A stretch of 64,000 nt of DNA from Alicyclobacillus sacchari (GTDB lineage Bacteria > Bacillota > Bacilli > Alicyclobacillales > Alicyclobacillaceae): positions 1-64,000 of the forward strand of contig NZ_SORF01000001.1 in assembly GCF_004366795.1 (NCBI RefSeq). The letters are read 5' to 3'. Shown here in pieces: positions 25,433-34,202 of the stretch. Position numbers and translations under genes: made by a program. The notes under the pieces are model-generated. The model had not been told where the DNA came from. It did no database searches and saw nothing but the letters and a program-made list of their open reading frames with translations. Each line of letters opens with the position of its first letter. The first letter of the stretch is position 1.

Positions 25433-26305
25433 TCAACTTGCGCTATGATTCGACATCCGGTTGGCCCACGTCAATAGGCGAATGGTCTCTCGATACATCA
25501 AACTTTTCCGAGGAGCGCCAAAGACGACGCTGATGATGACATGTCCATCGGATCGGCGAACGGCGGTGGCCAGACAGTACATCGCTTTCGAAGTAAATCC
25601 GGTTTTGCCGCCAATAAACGTGCCGATGGCACTGGGTGGGCTGTAGAGAAGCCTGTTGCCATTGCGGATCGCCTTACCAGCAACGGTGGCTGACGGCGTC
25701 TGCATGGCCTGGACGATGCGCGGATAACGAATAGCCTCTGCCAAGATTAGAGCAATATCTTTGGCCGATGTCGTGTGGGCATCCGCATGCAGACCGTTTG
25801 GTGTGACAAATCGCGTATGTGTACACCCGAGAAGACGTGCTTGTACGTTCATCATCCGGGCAAAACCTTCCTGCGATCCGCCCACCGTCTCGGCGATGCC
25901 ATACGCGACGTCGTTGGCACTTTTCATGAGCAATGCGCGCAACGCGTCGTCCGCCGGAATGGTCGTGCCAGGGCTGACGCCGAGGCGGACGCGCGGCTGA
26001 TGGGCCGCCTTGGTGCCGATGTAGACAGGGCTATCGGGTTCGAGATGCTGGACAAGCAGAATGGCGGTCATCAGCTTGGTGGTGCTGGCAGGATACATGG
26101 GCGTATCGGCCAACTTGTCGTACAAAACCTTTCTCGTAGTTGCATCGTAGACAATCGCGGCCTTCGCATTGACATACGGGGCCTTACCAGCGGCCTGTGC
26201 GTATGGGACGGGCACCAACAGACACAACAGTGAACTGCATAAGGCGAGCAACCCTGCAGCCAGGCGAAGCCATGTCCTTGAAACCGTTGACTTGCGAAAC
26301 AACAC
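25433..26305 (-). CDS. D-alanyl-D-alanine carboxypeptidase (penicillin-binding protein 5 type)
   Basis: A roughly 290-residue exported serine carboxypeptidase that trims the terminal D-Ala of peptidoglycan stem peptides. A hydrophobic signal segment spans about residues 12-38. The three active-site motifs are complete: STTK (about 74-77), SAN (about 129-131) and KTG (about 234-236, in GGKTGFT). It ends shortly after the transpeptidase-like domain and lacks the C-terminal beta domain and amphipathic anchor of DacA, so it resembles the shorter DacF/DacB-type enzymes. Start choice among GTG 26311, GTG 26305 and TTG 26302 is uncertain; GAGGTG suits the last two. Confidence 0.9.
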   Translation of the reverse strand: MLFRKSTVSRTWLRLAAGLLALCSSLLCLLVPVPYAQAAGKAPYVNAKAAIVYDATTRKVLYDKLADTPMYPASTTKLMTAILLVQHLEPDSPVYIGTKAAHQPRVRLGVSPGTTIPADDALRALLMKSANDVAYGIAETVGGSQEGFARMMNVQARLLGCTHTRFVTPNGLHADAHTTSAKDIALILAEAIRYPRIVQAMQTPSATVAGKAIRNGNRLLYSPPSAIGTFIGGKTGFTSKAMYCLATAVRRSDGHVIISVVFGAPRKSLMYRETIRLLTWANRMSNHSAS

Positions 26306-26357
26306 GCCCACCTCACTCGCTTCTCGTCGCGCTTAAGGTGGACGAAACGGGTCGGAA

Positions 26358-27032
26358 CTATGCCTGTTGGTTCGCGATTAGCGCGCGCACCTGAACGCGC
26401 GCGGCGATCGCCGGATCGAGTGAAAGGGTCTGGCCGCGAACCGTCACCGGAATCCCAGCTTCGTAAGGCTGATGCTGTCCGGCCTCGACCGTCTCGCCGG
26501 GGACAAGGCCTGTCCGATGGAAAAATCGAAGCAAATCCAAATCTTCTTCGGCGACTTCGACGATGCGTATCACTTCGAGCGGAACACCGGTCGGCGCCTC
26601 GGAGAGCGAAAGCCCTTTTGGCTGTACAAAGCCATTGCCAGGAATCACATTGCCGTGCGGACATGTGGCCGGATGCTTCAGCAGCTCATTCAGCCGATCT
26701 TCCACCAACGGCGATACGCTGCCTTCCAAGCGCGCCGCCTCGACGTGCGCATCCGCCCAGTCGAGCCCCAACACATCGGTCAACCAGCGCTCCAGCAACC
26801 GATGTTTGCGAACGATGGCCTCGGCGCGTGCCCTGCCCTCGGCGGTCAATAACAACTCGCGCGCCTCGCCAATTTCGACGTAGCCTTGGGCCTGCAAACG
26901 CTGAAGAGTCTGCGAAACGGTCGGGCGGGAAACGCCGAGATAATCAGCCACGCGCGAGGCCAAGACCAGTTCCCCCTCAGCGTGCAATACGTAGATCGCC
27001 TCCAGATACGAATCGAGTGCACTCGAACTCAA
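26358..27032 (-). CDS. DtxR/IdeR-family metal-dependent transcription regulator
   Basis: A 224-residue repressor. The winged helix-turn-helix is LASRVADYLGVSRPTVSQTLQRL (about 25-47). The dimerisation and metal-binding domain has HRLLERWL, HVEAARLEG and CPHGNVIP, whose His, Glu and Cys residues correspond to DtxR metal ligands. The C-terminal 75 residues form an FeoA/SH3-like domain ending in VRALIANQ. It probably senses Fe or Mn. The long form with the third domain is closer to DtxR/IdeR than to the short Bacillus MntR. The TTG start overlaps the FAH hydrolase stop by four bases (TTGA), so the two are coupled. Confidence 0.87.
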   Translation of the reverse strand: MSSSALDSYLEAIYVLHAEGELVLASRVADYLGVSRPTVSQTLQRLQAQGYVEIGEARELLLTAEGRARAEAIVRKHRLLERWLTDVLGLDWADAHVEAARLEGSVSPLVEDRLNELLKHPATCPHGNVIPGNGFVQPKGLSLSEAPTGVPLEVIRIVEVAEEDLDLLRFFHRTGLVPGETVEAGQHQPYEAGIPVTVRGQTLSLDPAIAARVQVRALIANQQA

Positions 27033-27709
27033 GCCTTTCCCCCCTCATCTGTTTCAGTCATGCAAAAGGTTGCCCATATCTCTCCGTTCATGGTCAACAC
27101 CACCTCGTCGCCTGCCTGAAGCGGCCCGACGCCTGCCGGCGTACCCGTAAAAATTAAGTCGCCGCGATTTAGCCCGTACGTCTGAGCGCAGTGGCGAATC
27201 AAAGCGGCGAACGAAAACACCATGTCCTGCGGCTGCCCGATCTGAACCTGGCGGCCATTTACCGTCATCGCAAACGTCGAATCGGTCACGTCAGAGAACG
27301 ATGAGAACGAATAAAAGTCGGAGACGATGGCGGAGTGGCGAAAGCTTTTGGCCGCTTCCCATGGATGGCCTTGTGTCTTGAGCTGACTTTGTAATGCGCG
27401 GTCCGTCAAATCAAGCCCCAAAGCAATGGCACCAATGGCTTGTTCTGGCCGTTCGCCGTTTGCAATGGCGTGATCGATCCAAAGCACAATTTCAAGTTCG
27501 TGATGAATTTCGGCGCGTCCAACCGGAAACGGCACCGTGTCGCGCGCGGCGGTCAAGGCGTGTGTGAATTTGCCGAAAATCATCGGCGACGTGGGCACTT
27601 GATTGCCAAGTTCAGCAGCATGATCTCGATAATTCCGACCAACGCAAAAAATGTTGCGGACGTCGGGAAAGACGTTTTCGGCCCGTTGCCAATATGTAAA
27701 TCCGCTCAT
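27029..27709 (-). CDS. Fumarylacetoacetate hydrolase family protein
   Basis: A 226-residue single-domain FAH-fold enzyme. Motifs: NIFCVGRNYRDHAAELGN, FGKF, the metal-binding HHELEIVLWI (glutamates of the HxExE set), and the C-terminal LIFTGTPAGVGPL. The short size fits the acylpyruvase/oxaloacetate decarboxylase (FAHD1/YcgM) group rather than true fumarylacetoacetase. The ATG at 27709 follows AAAGGGGAG; the upstream open frame is not homologous. It is translationally coupled to the DtxR-type regulator. Enzymes of this group need Mg or Mn, so a metal connection is possible but speculative. Confidence 0.87.
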   Translation of the reverse strand: MSGFTYWQRAENVFPDVRNIFCVGRNYRDHAAELGNQVPTSPMIFGKFTHALTAARDTVPFPVGRAEIHHELEIVLWIDHAIANGERPEQAIGAIALGLDLTDRALQSQLKTQGHPWEAAKSFRHSAIVSDFYSFSSFSDVTDSTFAMTVNGRQVQIGQPQDMVFSFAALIRHCAQTYGLNRGDLIFTGTPAGVGPLQAGDEVVLTMNGEIWATFCMTETDEGGKA

Positions 27710-27795
27710 CGCAGCCGCTCCCCTTTGCCAGCATGATGCTTTCATCATATCACACGAGACCAGGATGCCCGTGCCATCATGTTGCCTGATACAAA

Positions 27796-27822
27796 GAAAA
27801 AACCGCCTCCGGACGGAAGCGG
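27796..27822 (-). terminator. Rho-independent terminator of the bacilliredoxin gene
   Basis: On the minus strand CCGCTTCC, a GTCC loop and GGAGGCGG are followed directly by TTTTTTC. Stem plus T-run are typical. It lies just after the bacilliredoxin stop codon. Confidence 0.85.
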
Positions 27823-27837
27823 TGCGTGTCCAAGTGT

Positions 27838-28281
27838 TCAGTTCGTCTTTGCCTCGCAATATTTGTCAAACAAAGCCATCAACTTGCCTGCGACAATGTC
27901 CGCTCGCGAACCTTCGATGTCGCTGCGGTGAAGGACACCAACCAATTCGCCGTCCTTAAACAGGAAGAATGAGGGCGACGATGGCGGCATGTCTGTGAAA
28001 AATTCGCGTGCGCGCGCGGTGGCTTCTTTGTCTTGTCCCGCAAACACGGTCACGAGCCGATCCGGACGGCGGTCGTTCTCGAGAGCCATCGCCACGGCTG
28101 GACGGGCGATCCCACCCGCACAACCACATACGGAGTTCACCACGAAAAAGGTGGTTCCCGTCTTATCTGCCATCACTTCGTCGACCTCTTCGGCCGTGCG
28201 AAGCTCGCGAAATCCAATGTTGGTCAGCTCGTCGCGCATCGGTTGAATCATCATCTGATAGAAATCCAATTCCAAACTCAC
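27838..28281 (-). CDS. Bacilliredoxin BrxA/BrxB family protein
   Basis: A 147-residue thioredoxin-fold protein that removes bacillithiol from S-bacillithiolated proteins. The diagnostic CGC active site is in VVNSVCGCAGGIARPA; FYQMMIQPMRDELT at the N-terminus and PSSPSFFLFKDGELV near the C-terminus are family features. The GTG start at 28281 lies seven bases after GAGGAGG; the longer frame would include the promoter. A bacilliredoxin implies that the organism uses bacillithiol as its main low-molecular-weight thiol. Confidence 0.93.
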   Translation of the reverse strand: MSLELDFYQMMIQPMRDELTNIGFRELRTAEEVDEVMADKTGTTFFVVNSVCGCAGGIARPAVAMALENDRRPDRLVTVFAGQDKEATARAREFFTDMPPSSPSFFLFKDGELVGVLHRSDIEGSRADIVAGKLMALFDKYCEAKTN

Positions 28282-28315
28282 GAGCACGCCTCCTCGCACT
28301 TTGTCTTGCCCCATC

Positions 28316-28344
28316 ATTATACTCCTCGCGCCAAGCAAATGACA
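28316..28344 (-). promoter_or_regulatory. Possible bacilliredoxin promoter
   Basis: A perfect TATAAT (28321 to 28316 on the minus strand) with a poor -35, TGTCAT, 17 bases upstream. It sits about 35 bases before the GTG start and is divergent from the heme operon promoter. Confidence 0.4.
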
Positions 28345-28391
28345 GTTTTACGAACTCACCCCATTTGCCAGACAGCGGACCTATCGTCCGT

Positions 28392-28421
28392 TTGCAACTC
28401 CATTTCGGGCTTCGGTATAAC
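28392..28421 (+). promoter_or_regulatory. Predicted promoter of the heme operon
   Basis: TTGCAA (28392-28397) and TATAAC (28416-28421), 18 bases apart, about 60 bases before the hemE start. It is the best sigma-A match in the divergent brx/hemE gap. I see no clear PerR or Fur box around it. Confidence 0.5.
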
Positions 28422-28481
28422 AGTGGATGAAAGCCACCAACTATCGGCCATCCTACGAAAGATGAGGTGGGTGGACGTCGA

Positions 28482-29558
28482 ATGGGGATACATACATTGG
28501 TAAACGAACGCTTTTTACAGGCTTGCCGGCGCCAGCCCACGGATGTCACACCCGTTTGGTTCATGCGCCAAGCCGGCCGCTATGATCCGGAATATCGCAA
28601 GATTCGCGAACGTTACTCGCTTTTGGACATCTGCGCCCAACCTGAATTGTGCGCGGAGGTCACCTTGATGCCGGTTCGCAAGTTAGGCGTCGACGCCGCC
28701 ATTTTATTTTCCGATATTATGGTTCCTGTTGGAGCGATGGGGCTCGAATTTACGATTCGCGAAAACGTTGGGCCGGTTATCGCAGAGCCCATCCGTACGC
28801 AGGAAGACATCGAGCGGCTGAAGCCATTTGCGCCCAGTGAAGCGTTGCCGCATGTCCTCGAAAGCATTCGCCTATTACGCGCGGAGTTACACGTCCCGCT
28901 CATCGGCTTCACGGGCGGACCGTTTACACTCGCAAGTTATATGATTGAGGGCGGACCGTCCCGCGACTATTTGCAAACGAAGACGATGATGGTGGCTCGC
29001 CCGGATCTGTGGCAGGCGTTAATGGACAAGCTTGCGGACATGGTCATCCGCTACGGGCGAGCTCAGATTGAGGCGGGAGCCTCCGCTTTGCAGGTATTCG
29101 ACTCGTGGGTGGGCAGCCTCTCCGTCGGCGCGTTTCGCAAAAGCGTCAAGCCGTTCATGACCCGTATTTTCCACGAACTGCAAAAGCTCGAGGTACCGCT
29201 GATTTACTTCGGCGTCAATACGGGTGAACTCTTGGCTGACTTTGCCGAAACAGGAGCCAACGTCATCGGTGTCGATTGGCGCGTCCCACTCTCTCGTGCT
29301 CGCGCACGCGTCGGCAACAACATGGCTTTGCAGGGCAATTTCGATCCCGCGATGCTGTTTGCGCCCATCGACGTGATCGACAGACTCGCGCAAGACATTC
29401 TGGACGAAGGCACGGCAGCACCCGGCTATGTGTTTAACCTGGGCCATGGCGTCAAGCCGACCACAGATCTCGGTGTATTGCGCCATTTGGTGGAAACCGT
29501 GCACGCGTACCAGCCAACGCAAACTGGAGAAGCTGTCTCTGAGGAGGAAATCCGTTGA
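28482..29558 (+). CDS. hemE: Uroporphyrinogen decarboxylase HemE
   Basis: A 358-residue enzyme converting uroporphyrinogen III to coproporphyrinogen III. The substrate-binding signature TPVWFMRQAGRYDPEYR is near the N-terminus; AILFSDIMVPVGAMG, PLIGFTGGPFTLASYMIEG and YFGVNTG are other conserved segments, and FNLGHGVKP is near the end. ATG 28482 is preferred; an upstream GTG (28467) and a downstream TTG (28497) are also possible because the ribosome binding site GAGGTGG lies at 28464. It is the first gene of hemE-hemH-hemY and overlaps hemH by four bases. Confidence 0.96.
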   Translation: MGIHTLVNERFLQACRRQPTDVTPVWFMRQAGRYDPEYRKIRERYSLLDICAQPELCAEVTLMPVRKLGVDAAILFSDIMVPVGAMGLEFTIRENVGPVIAEPIRTQEDIERLKPFAPSEALPHVLESIRLLRAELHVPLIGFTGGPFTLASYMIEGGPSRDYLQTKTMMVARPDLWQALMDKLADMVIRYGRAQIEAGASALQVFDSWVGSLSVGAFRKSVKPFMTRIFHELQKLEVPLIYFGVNTGELLADFAETGANVIGVDWRVPLSRARARVGNNMALQGNFDPAMLFAPIDVIDRLAQDILDEGTAAPGYVFNLGHGVKPTTDLGVLRHLVETVHAYQPTQTGEAVSEEEIR

Positions 29559-30493
29559 ACACTCAACCAATGGGCCTCTTGGTGATGGCCTACGGCACGC
29601 CGCACAGCCTCGACGAGGTGCTGCCGTATTACACCGACATTCGCCATGGCCGGCCACCTTCTGACGAACAGTTGGCTGATCTCATTCGCCGCTACGAAGC
29701 CATTGGCGGCGTGTCACCACTTACTGACATTACCAGGCGGCAGGCGGAGGGACTTGCTCAGTTGCTCAATGCAGACGGCGGCAGGCCGGTTAGGCTGTAC
29801 CAGGGGATGAAACACACATCGCCGTTCATCCCTGACGCGGTAGCGAGAATGTACGAGGACGGAATCACGGAGGCGATCGCCATCGTGCTTGCACCGCATT
29901 ATTCGACGATGAGCATTGAAACATACCATCAGCAGGTGCGGGAGACGGCGGCGCGCCTCGGTGGGCCAAGCTTCCGCTATGTCCGCCAATGGCACATGGA
30001 GCCGCGCTTTCTCGACGCTTTGGCCGATCGCGTTCAAGAAGCCTTGGCTCGCTGCCGCGAACCACAGCACGCAATGGTTGTCTTCTCGGCACACTCCTTG
30101 CCTGCGCGCATTCTCGAGATGAACGACCCGTATGTCGAACAACTGCACGAATCCGGTGACACGATTGCCAAGCGCCTGGATCTGCACCACTACATGTACG
30201 CTTGGCAAAGTGCTGGCCGCACGCGTGAGCCATGGCTCGGGCCGGACATTCTCGACGTTTTGCGCGACTTAAAAGAGGAGGGTTACAGCGAGGTCGTATC
30301 GTGCTCGCAAGGTTTTGTCGCGGATCACCTGGAAGTCCTTTATGACATTGACATCGAGGCCCAAGCGCGGGCGCGCGAGTTGGGATTGCACTTGGTACGC
30401 ACCCGCCAAATGAACGACGATCCGGCGTTTCTGGCCGCCCTCCGCGACGCTGTGCGCCGGGCTGAACGAGAAGCGGAGCTGATCGACCCATGA
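29555..30493 (+). CDS. hemH: Ferrochelatase HemH (coproporphyrin ferrochelatase)
   Basis: A 312-residue chelatase inserting Fe2+ into the porphyrin; in Gram-positives the physiological substrate is coproporphyrin III. GLLVMAYGTPHSLDEV begins the protein. The catalytic histidine is in VFSAHSLP, and the metal-side glutamate is in VADHLEVLYDID. No 2Fe-2S cysteine cluster is seen at the C-terminus. The start is TTG at 29555 behind GAGGAGGAAA, overlapping the hemE stop; the 3' end overlaps hemY by four bases (ATGA). Confidence 0.96.
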   Translation: MNTQPMGLLVMAYGTPHSLDEVLPYYTDIRHGRPPSDEQLADLIRRYEAIGGVSPLTDITRRQAEGLAQLLNADGGRPVRLYQGMKHTSPFIPDAVARMYEDGITEAIAIVLAPHYSTMSIETYHQQVRETAARLGGPSFRYVRQWHMEPRFLDALADRVQEALARCREPQHAMVVFSAHSLPARILEMNDPYVEQLHESGDTIAKRLDLHHYMYAWQSAGRTREPWLGPDILDVLRDLKEEGYSEVVSCSQGFVADHLEVLYDIDIEAQARARELGLHLVRTRQMNDDPAFLAALRDAVRRAEREAELIDP

Positions 30494-31914
30494 AAGTGGC
30501 GGTGATCGGCGGGGGTATCACGGGTCTGACGGCAGCGCGGCGCCTCTTGCAACGCAGCCGCACCGACGGCATGGCCTGTGACATCGTCCTGTATGAAAAA
30601 GAGAATCGACTTGGCGGCAAAATTCGCACGTATCGAGAACAAGGGCTTGTCGTGGAAGGCGGCCCCGACTCCATGCTCGCCCGTAAACCAGCCGGAGTGC
30701 AATTGTTGCGCGATCTCGGCATGGAAGCGGACATTGTGTATATGAACCCGGGTGCCTCACAGACATTCATCGTTCGCAACGGTCGCCTTCACCCCATGCC
30801 ACAAGGGACGTTTGTCGGGATCCCTGCGGACGTTCCAACATTCTTGGCGTCATCTTTACTCTCGTCGCAGGGCAAATTGCGAGCGCTCGCCGATGTCTGG
30901 CTGCCAGCCAGTCACATGGAAGAAGACGTGTCGCTTGGTGCATTTTTGCGATCTCGCCTGGGTGATGAATGGGTAGATTATCTTGGTGAACCTTTGCTCG
31001 CGGGCATTTATGCTGGGCAAATCGACCATCTAAGCCTGTTTGCCACCTGGCGCCAACTATACGATCTCGCGGTACAGTCGCGAAGTTTGATCATCGGCGC
31101 GATCGCCAACCGCAAGCGACAACAGACGCATCACAGCGGTCCATCGGGGCGCAGTGCTTTCGTGACCGTGCGCACGGGGCTGGAAAGCGTGATCGAACGG
31201 TTACGCGACGACATCGCCCAAGGCGTATCCATCCGGACCGGAACGGAAATTTCCGCGATGCGCCGGACGGCGGATGGCTATGAATTGCAGGCTGTAGACG
31301 AGAACGGCGCAATGCAAACCGATCGGTTTGATGGTGTCGTCATCACAACGCCTGTCGCAGCCGCCAAAAATCTGCTTCATCAGCTTGGGGTGGCCGGCGA
31401 CGGATTTGTTGTGCCGTATGCCTCGACGGCGACAGTCATCCTCGCATACCGAAAGCGGGATGTCAGCGTCGACTTGTCGCACGCTTCTGGCTTTCTCGTC
31501 CCCCGCTCCGAAGGCATGGCGATGACAGCAAGTACGTGGATGTCGAGCAAGTGGCCTCACACAGCCCCGGCCGACATGGTGGTGCTGCGTTGTTACGTGG
31601 GACGAGCGGGACAGCAAGAACATCTGCGGTTAGACGACGAGGCCATGGTCAAACAGGTGAGCCACGAAGTGGGACACATCGTGGGTATCCAAGCCGAGCC
31701 GACTTGGCACAAGGTCACACGCTGGTCGCACGCGATGCCCAATTACCTCGTCGGCCATGGCGAACGGCTCCAAGCGCTCCGCGCTGCAATCCAAAGTCAG
31801 GCGCCCTCCCTTGCTGTGGCGGGCGCCGGGTATGAAGGTCTCGGGTTGCCTGACTGCATATTGCAAGGGCAGCAGGCGGCCGATGATGTTTTTACAGCGC
31901 TGTCCCGACGTTAA
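30490..31914 (+). CDS. hemY: Coproporphyrinogen/protoporphyrinogen oxidase HemY (CgoX)
   Basis: A 474-residue oxygen-dependent FAD flavoenzyme. In the coproporphyrin-dependent pathway it oxidises coproporphyrinogen III to coproporphyrin III for HemH. The FAD-binding VAVIGGGITGLTAARRL is at the very N-terminus, with YEKENRLGGKIRT and EGGPDSMLARKP following. GEPLLAGIYAGQ lies in the substrate domain, and VAGAGYEGLGLPDCI at the C-terminus contacts the isoalloxazine. The final partner, ChdC/HemQ, is not in the window. It is the last gene of the operon and convergent with the lipoprotein gene with only 19 bases between. Confidence 0.95.
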   Translation: MKVAVIGGGITGLTAARRLLQRSRTDGMACDIVLYEKENRLGGKIRTYREQGLVVEGGPDSMLARKPAGVQLLRDLGMEADIVYMNPGASQTFIVRNGRLHPMPQGTFVGIPADVPTFLASSLLSSQGKLRALADVWLPASHMEEDVSLGAFLRSRLGDEWVDYLGEPLLAGIYAGQIDHLSLFATWRQLYDLAVQSRSLIIGAIANRKRQQTHHSGPSGRSAFVTVRTGLESVIERLRDDIAQGVSIRTGTEISAMRRTADGYELQAVDENGAMQTDRFDGVVITTPVAAAKNLLHQLGVAGDGFVVPYASTATVILAYRKRDVSVDLSHASGFLVPRSEGMAMTASTWMSSKWPHTAPADMVVLRCYVGRAGQQEHLRLDDEAMVKQVSHEVGHIVGIQAEPTWHKVTRWSHAMPNYLVGHGERLQALRAAIQSQAPSLAVAGAGYEGLGLPDCILQGQQAADDVFTALSRR

Positions 31915-31933
31915 ACATCGGCTTGGCGGCCGG

Positions 31934-33211
31934 TTACGGCACTGGCTGCCACCGATCCCGCAGGCCAGCGGTTTGTAAGAGCACGGTGTGTTTCTGCGCC
32001 CGGTCGGCCAGCAGCATGTAGCCTTGCGTATAGGACACGAAGTCCATCGCCAAAACACATGGATAACGTTGCAGCCACAGTTCCAAGGACGGCGAGTGCA
32101 CCGCGAGCCAACTGTCACCAGAATCCGTCGTGCGAAGCAAGCGCCCGCCATGGACGGCATAGCCATAATCCGGTGTCGTAAACACCGCCGGTTGACCTTC
32201 GTAGTTGGCCTGCGCCCCATCCAGTTGATCTGTCAACTCACCGGCAACGGTTTTGCCACCGTCGCGCGATCGGAATATCACCACATGTGGCTTGCTCGAT
32301 TTTCCGGATCCTGTGGCGAACATGGCAGCAAACGTCCCTTCATGTTCGAGAAGTTGCGGCTGGAAAACCCGAATGGCACGCGCCCCGAGAATTTGCTTTG
32401 GTGGATTGAGCGTGCGTACCGACCAGTGTCCACCGCCGTCTTCTGTCCGATACAGCGATAGTTCACCACGTGGATCGGTCGCTAGCAGCCACCCACTGCG
32501 CAGGTTGGTAAACGCGACAACAGCTTGTGCGTTCATGGGCAGACCCGAGCCCGACGGCAATGGGCCGACCTTCACTTCCGCGGCGGTGGCGCCTCCATTC
32601 GTCACATGATAGAGGCGGGTCACACCGCTGTTGGCTGCACCCGTTCCGGCGAGTAACACCCATGCTTGTGACTTGGCAGGCTGACTTACGCTAGCCACTC
32701 GAAAGCCATCCGCCCCTAAATCTGTTCGGTATGTGCTCCAATGCGCACCACCGTCGCTTGTCCCCGCCCGCACAAAAGAACGCCCAGAGACGCCGTAGAG
32801 ATAAAGCGTATCCAGATCGACCACTGCCAACTGCGGATTTTCCACACCGCGGTAAGCCGAATCCCCGCCAAGGCGAAAACGGACAGGCAGATTTACGCCG
32901 CGCCAGGAAACCCCCCGGTCCTCCGTGCGCTCCATTTGAAACACGCCGTGCATATAGCCCCAACGATAGCCCGTATCGCCATCTGGCAAGTCGATGTTAT
33001 ACCAAACGTTGTTATGCTGTAGCGCGGCCAGTGAAACAGGGGCCGGAATACCCGGCGAATCCGGTTTTTGCAGCACCGCAGCGGTGTCGTGAGACGGCCG
33101 CAAGGACGTTTGCGATTTCGACACGATGGCTCCGGTGTTTGCACCGCAACCGACGGCCATCAAGGCGACGGCGCCAGCGGCAGCAAGCGACAGCAAGCGC
33201 GATCGATACAT
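31934..33211 (-). CDS. Lipoprotein with BNR-like (sialidase/Asp-box) repeats
   Basis: A 425-residue exported lipoprotein. The signal sequence ends in the lipobox LMAVGC (Cys at about 22). At least five Asp-box-like turns are visible: EDRGVSWRG, TSDGGAHWST, TEDGGGHWSV, SRDGGKTV and TTDSGDSWLA, so the body should be a beta-propeller. There is no catalytic pattern that would make it a sialidase; propellers of this type are often binding or assembly factors. ATG 33211 follows GAGGGGG. It is divergent from the TSUP permease gene, about 170 bases away. Function unknown. Confidence 0.83.
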   Translation of the reverse strand: MYRSRLLSLAAAGAVALMAVGCGANTGAIVSKSQTSLRPSHDTAAVLQKPDSPGIPAPVSLAALQHNNVWYNIDLPDGDTGYRWGYMHGVFQMERTEDRGVSWRGVNLPVRFRLGGDSAYRGVENPQLAVVDLDTLYLYGVSGRSFVRAGTSDGGAHWSTYRTDLGADGFRVASVSQPAKSQAWVLLAGTGAANSGVTRLYHVTNGGATAAEVKVGPLPSGSGLPMNAQAVVAFTNLRSGWLLATDPRGELSLYRTEDGGGHWSVRTLNPPKQILGARAIRVFQPQLLEHEGTFAAMFATGSGKSSKPHVVIFRSRDGGKTVAGELTDQLDGAQANYEGQPAVFTTPDYGYAVHGGRLLRTTDSGDSWLAVHSPSLELWLQRYPCVLAMDFVSYTQGYMLLADRAQKHTVLLQTAGLRDRWQPVP

Positions 33212-33301
33212 GCGAATCCCCCTCGTCTCCAGTTCGTCTACGACTAGGTTGGCTGGCCGGTGAAAAACCATGCACGCAAAGGGAAATAAAACAAATGAAG
33301 G

Positions 33302-33330
33302 TTGTCAGGCAAGGTAGGTGGCAGTACAAT
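33302..33330 (+). promoter_or_regulatory. Predicted promoter of the TSUP permease gene
   Basis: TTGTCA (33302-33307) and TACAAT (33325-33330) with an exact 17-base spacer, about 50 bases before the GTG start. This is one of the best sigma-A matches in the window. It argues against an alternative in-frame ATG at 33295, which would lie upstream of the transcript. Confidence 0.65.
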
Positions 33331-33381
33331 ATTCAAGATTTTGGACCGAACATCGTGCACACAGAAAGGACGAGTTACACA

Positions 33382-34143
33382 GTGCATCTGTCACTCATGA
33401 CCGTCATCACCTTGGCCGTTTCTGGATTTGTCGCAGCCTTCATCGACGCGACGGTTGGCGGCGGCGGCCTCATCTCGCTGCCCGCTCTCCTGTTCGTCGG
33501 CCTGCCCCCTTCGCTGGCACTTGGCACCAACAAATTGGCTGGCACGATGTCCGCTGTCACGAGCTTCACGTCGTATCTAACATCTGGAAAAGTCAGCATT
33601 CGTCTCGTCGGCCCCCTCTTTCCGCTCGGTGTGTTCGCCTCGGCAGCCGGCGCCATCGTCGTTCATCATCTTCCGTCCTCATTTCTTCGCCCATTTGTAC
33701 TGGTGATGCTGATCTTGGTCGCCTCCTATACAATTTTTAAGAAGAACTTGGGTCTGGTCGAAGCGATGCGTACGACAACAGCCCGCACGTATCTGTGGAC
33801 GGCTCTGCTCGCCATCGTGCTCGGGTTTTACGATGGTTTTTTCGGACCAGGCACAGGTTCGTTTCTCATGATGGGCTTTGTCCTGCTTGGCTTTGACTTT
33901 TTGGCAGCCAGCGGCAATGCCCGCACACTCAACTTTGCAAGCAACGTAGGGGCTTTAATCGCATTCGCCAGTGTCGGGTCGGTCCGTTATGAAGCGGGAC
34001 TCATCCTTGGCGCATGTATGATGATTGGCGCGTTTACAGGATCGCGCTTCGCCATTCGCAAGGGCTCGCGCTACGTGCGACCGATTTTTATCGGCGTCAC
34101 CTGCATCGTCATCGCGCAACAGGTCTATACCTTAATCCACTGA
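33382..34143 (+). CDS. TauE/SafE (TSUP) family sulfite/anion exporter
   Basis: A 253-residue membrane permease with about eight helices. The family signature appears twice, in the two inverted halves: AAFIDATVGGGGLISLPALLF near the N-terminus with LGTNKLAGTMSA, and FYDGFFGPGTGSFLMMGFVLLGFDFL after the midpoint with NARTLNFASNVGALI. TSUP proteins move sulfite, sulfonates or sulfoacetate; which one cannot be said. The GTG at 33382 is used with AAAGGACGAG upstream and a strong promoter. It precedes the CPA2 antiporter by 59 bases in the same direction. Confidence 0.88.
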   Translation: MHLSLMTVITLAVSGFVAAFIDATVGGGGLISLPALLFVGLPPSLALGTNKLAGTMSAVTSFTSYLTSGKVSIRLVGPLFPLGVFASAAGAIVVHHLPSSFLRPFVLVMLILVASYTIFKKNLGLVEAMRTTTARTYLWTALLAIVLGFYDGFFGPGTGSFLMMGFVLLGFDFLAASGNARTLNFASNVGALIAFASVGSVRYEAGLILGACMMIGAFTGSRFAIRKGSRYVRPIFIGVTCIVIAQQVYTLIH

Positions 34144-34202
34144 AGGGCTGTCATTCGCTTGTCCCGCGGCGCATATCGTATAGCGTTGGCGGGGTGAGCG
34201 GA

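Noticed and set aside
33295-33381. ATG at 33295 as the TSUP permease start
   Set aside because: It precedes a strong TTGTCA-17-TACAAT promoter, so it would not be transcribed; GTG 33382 gives the usual N-terminus.
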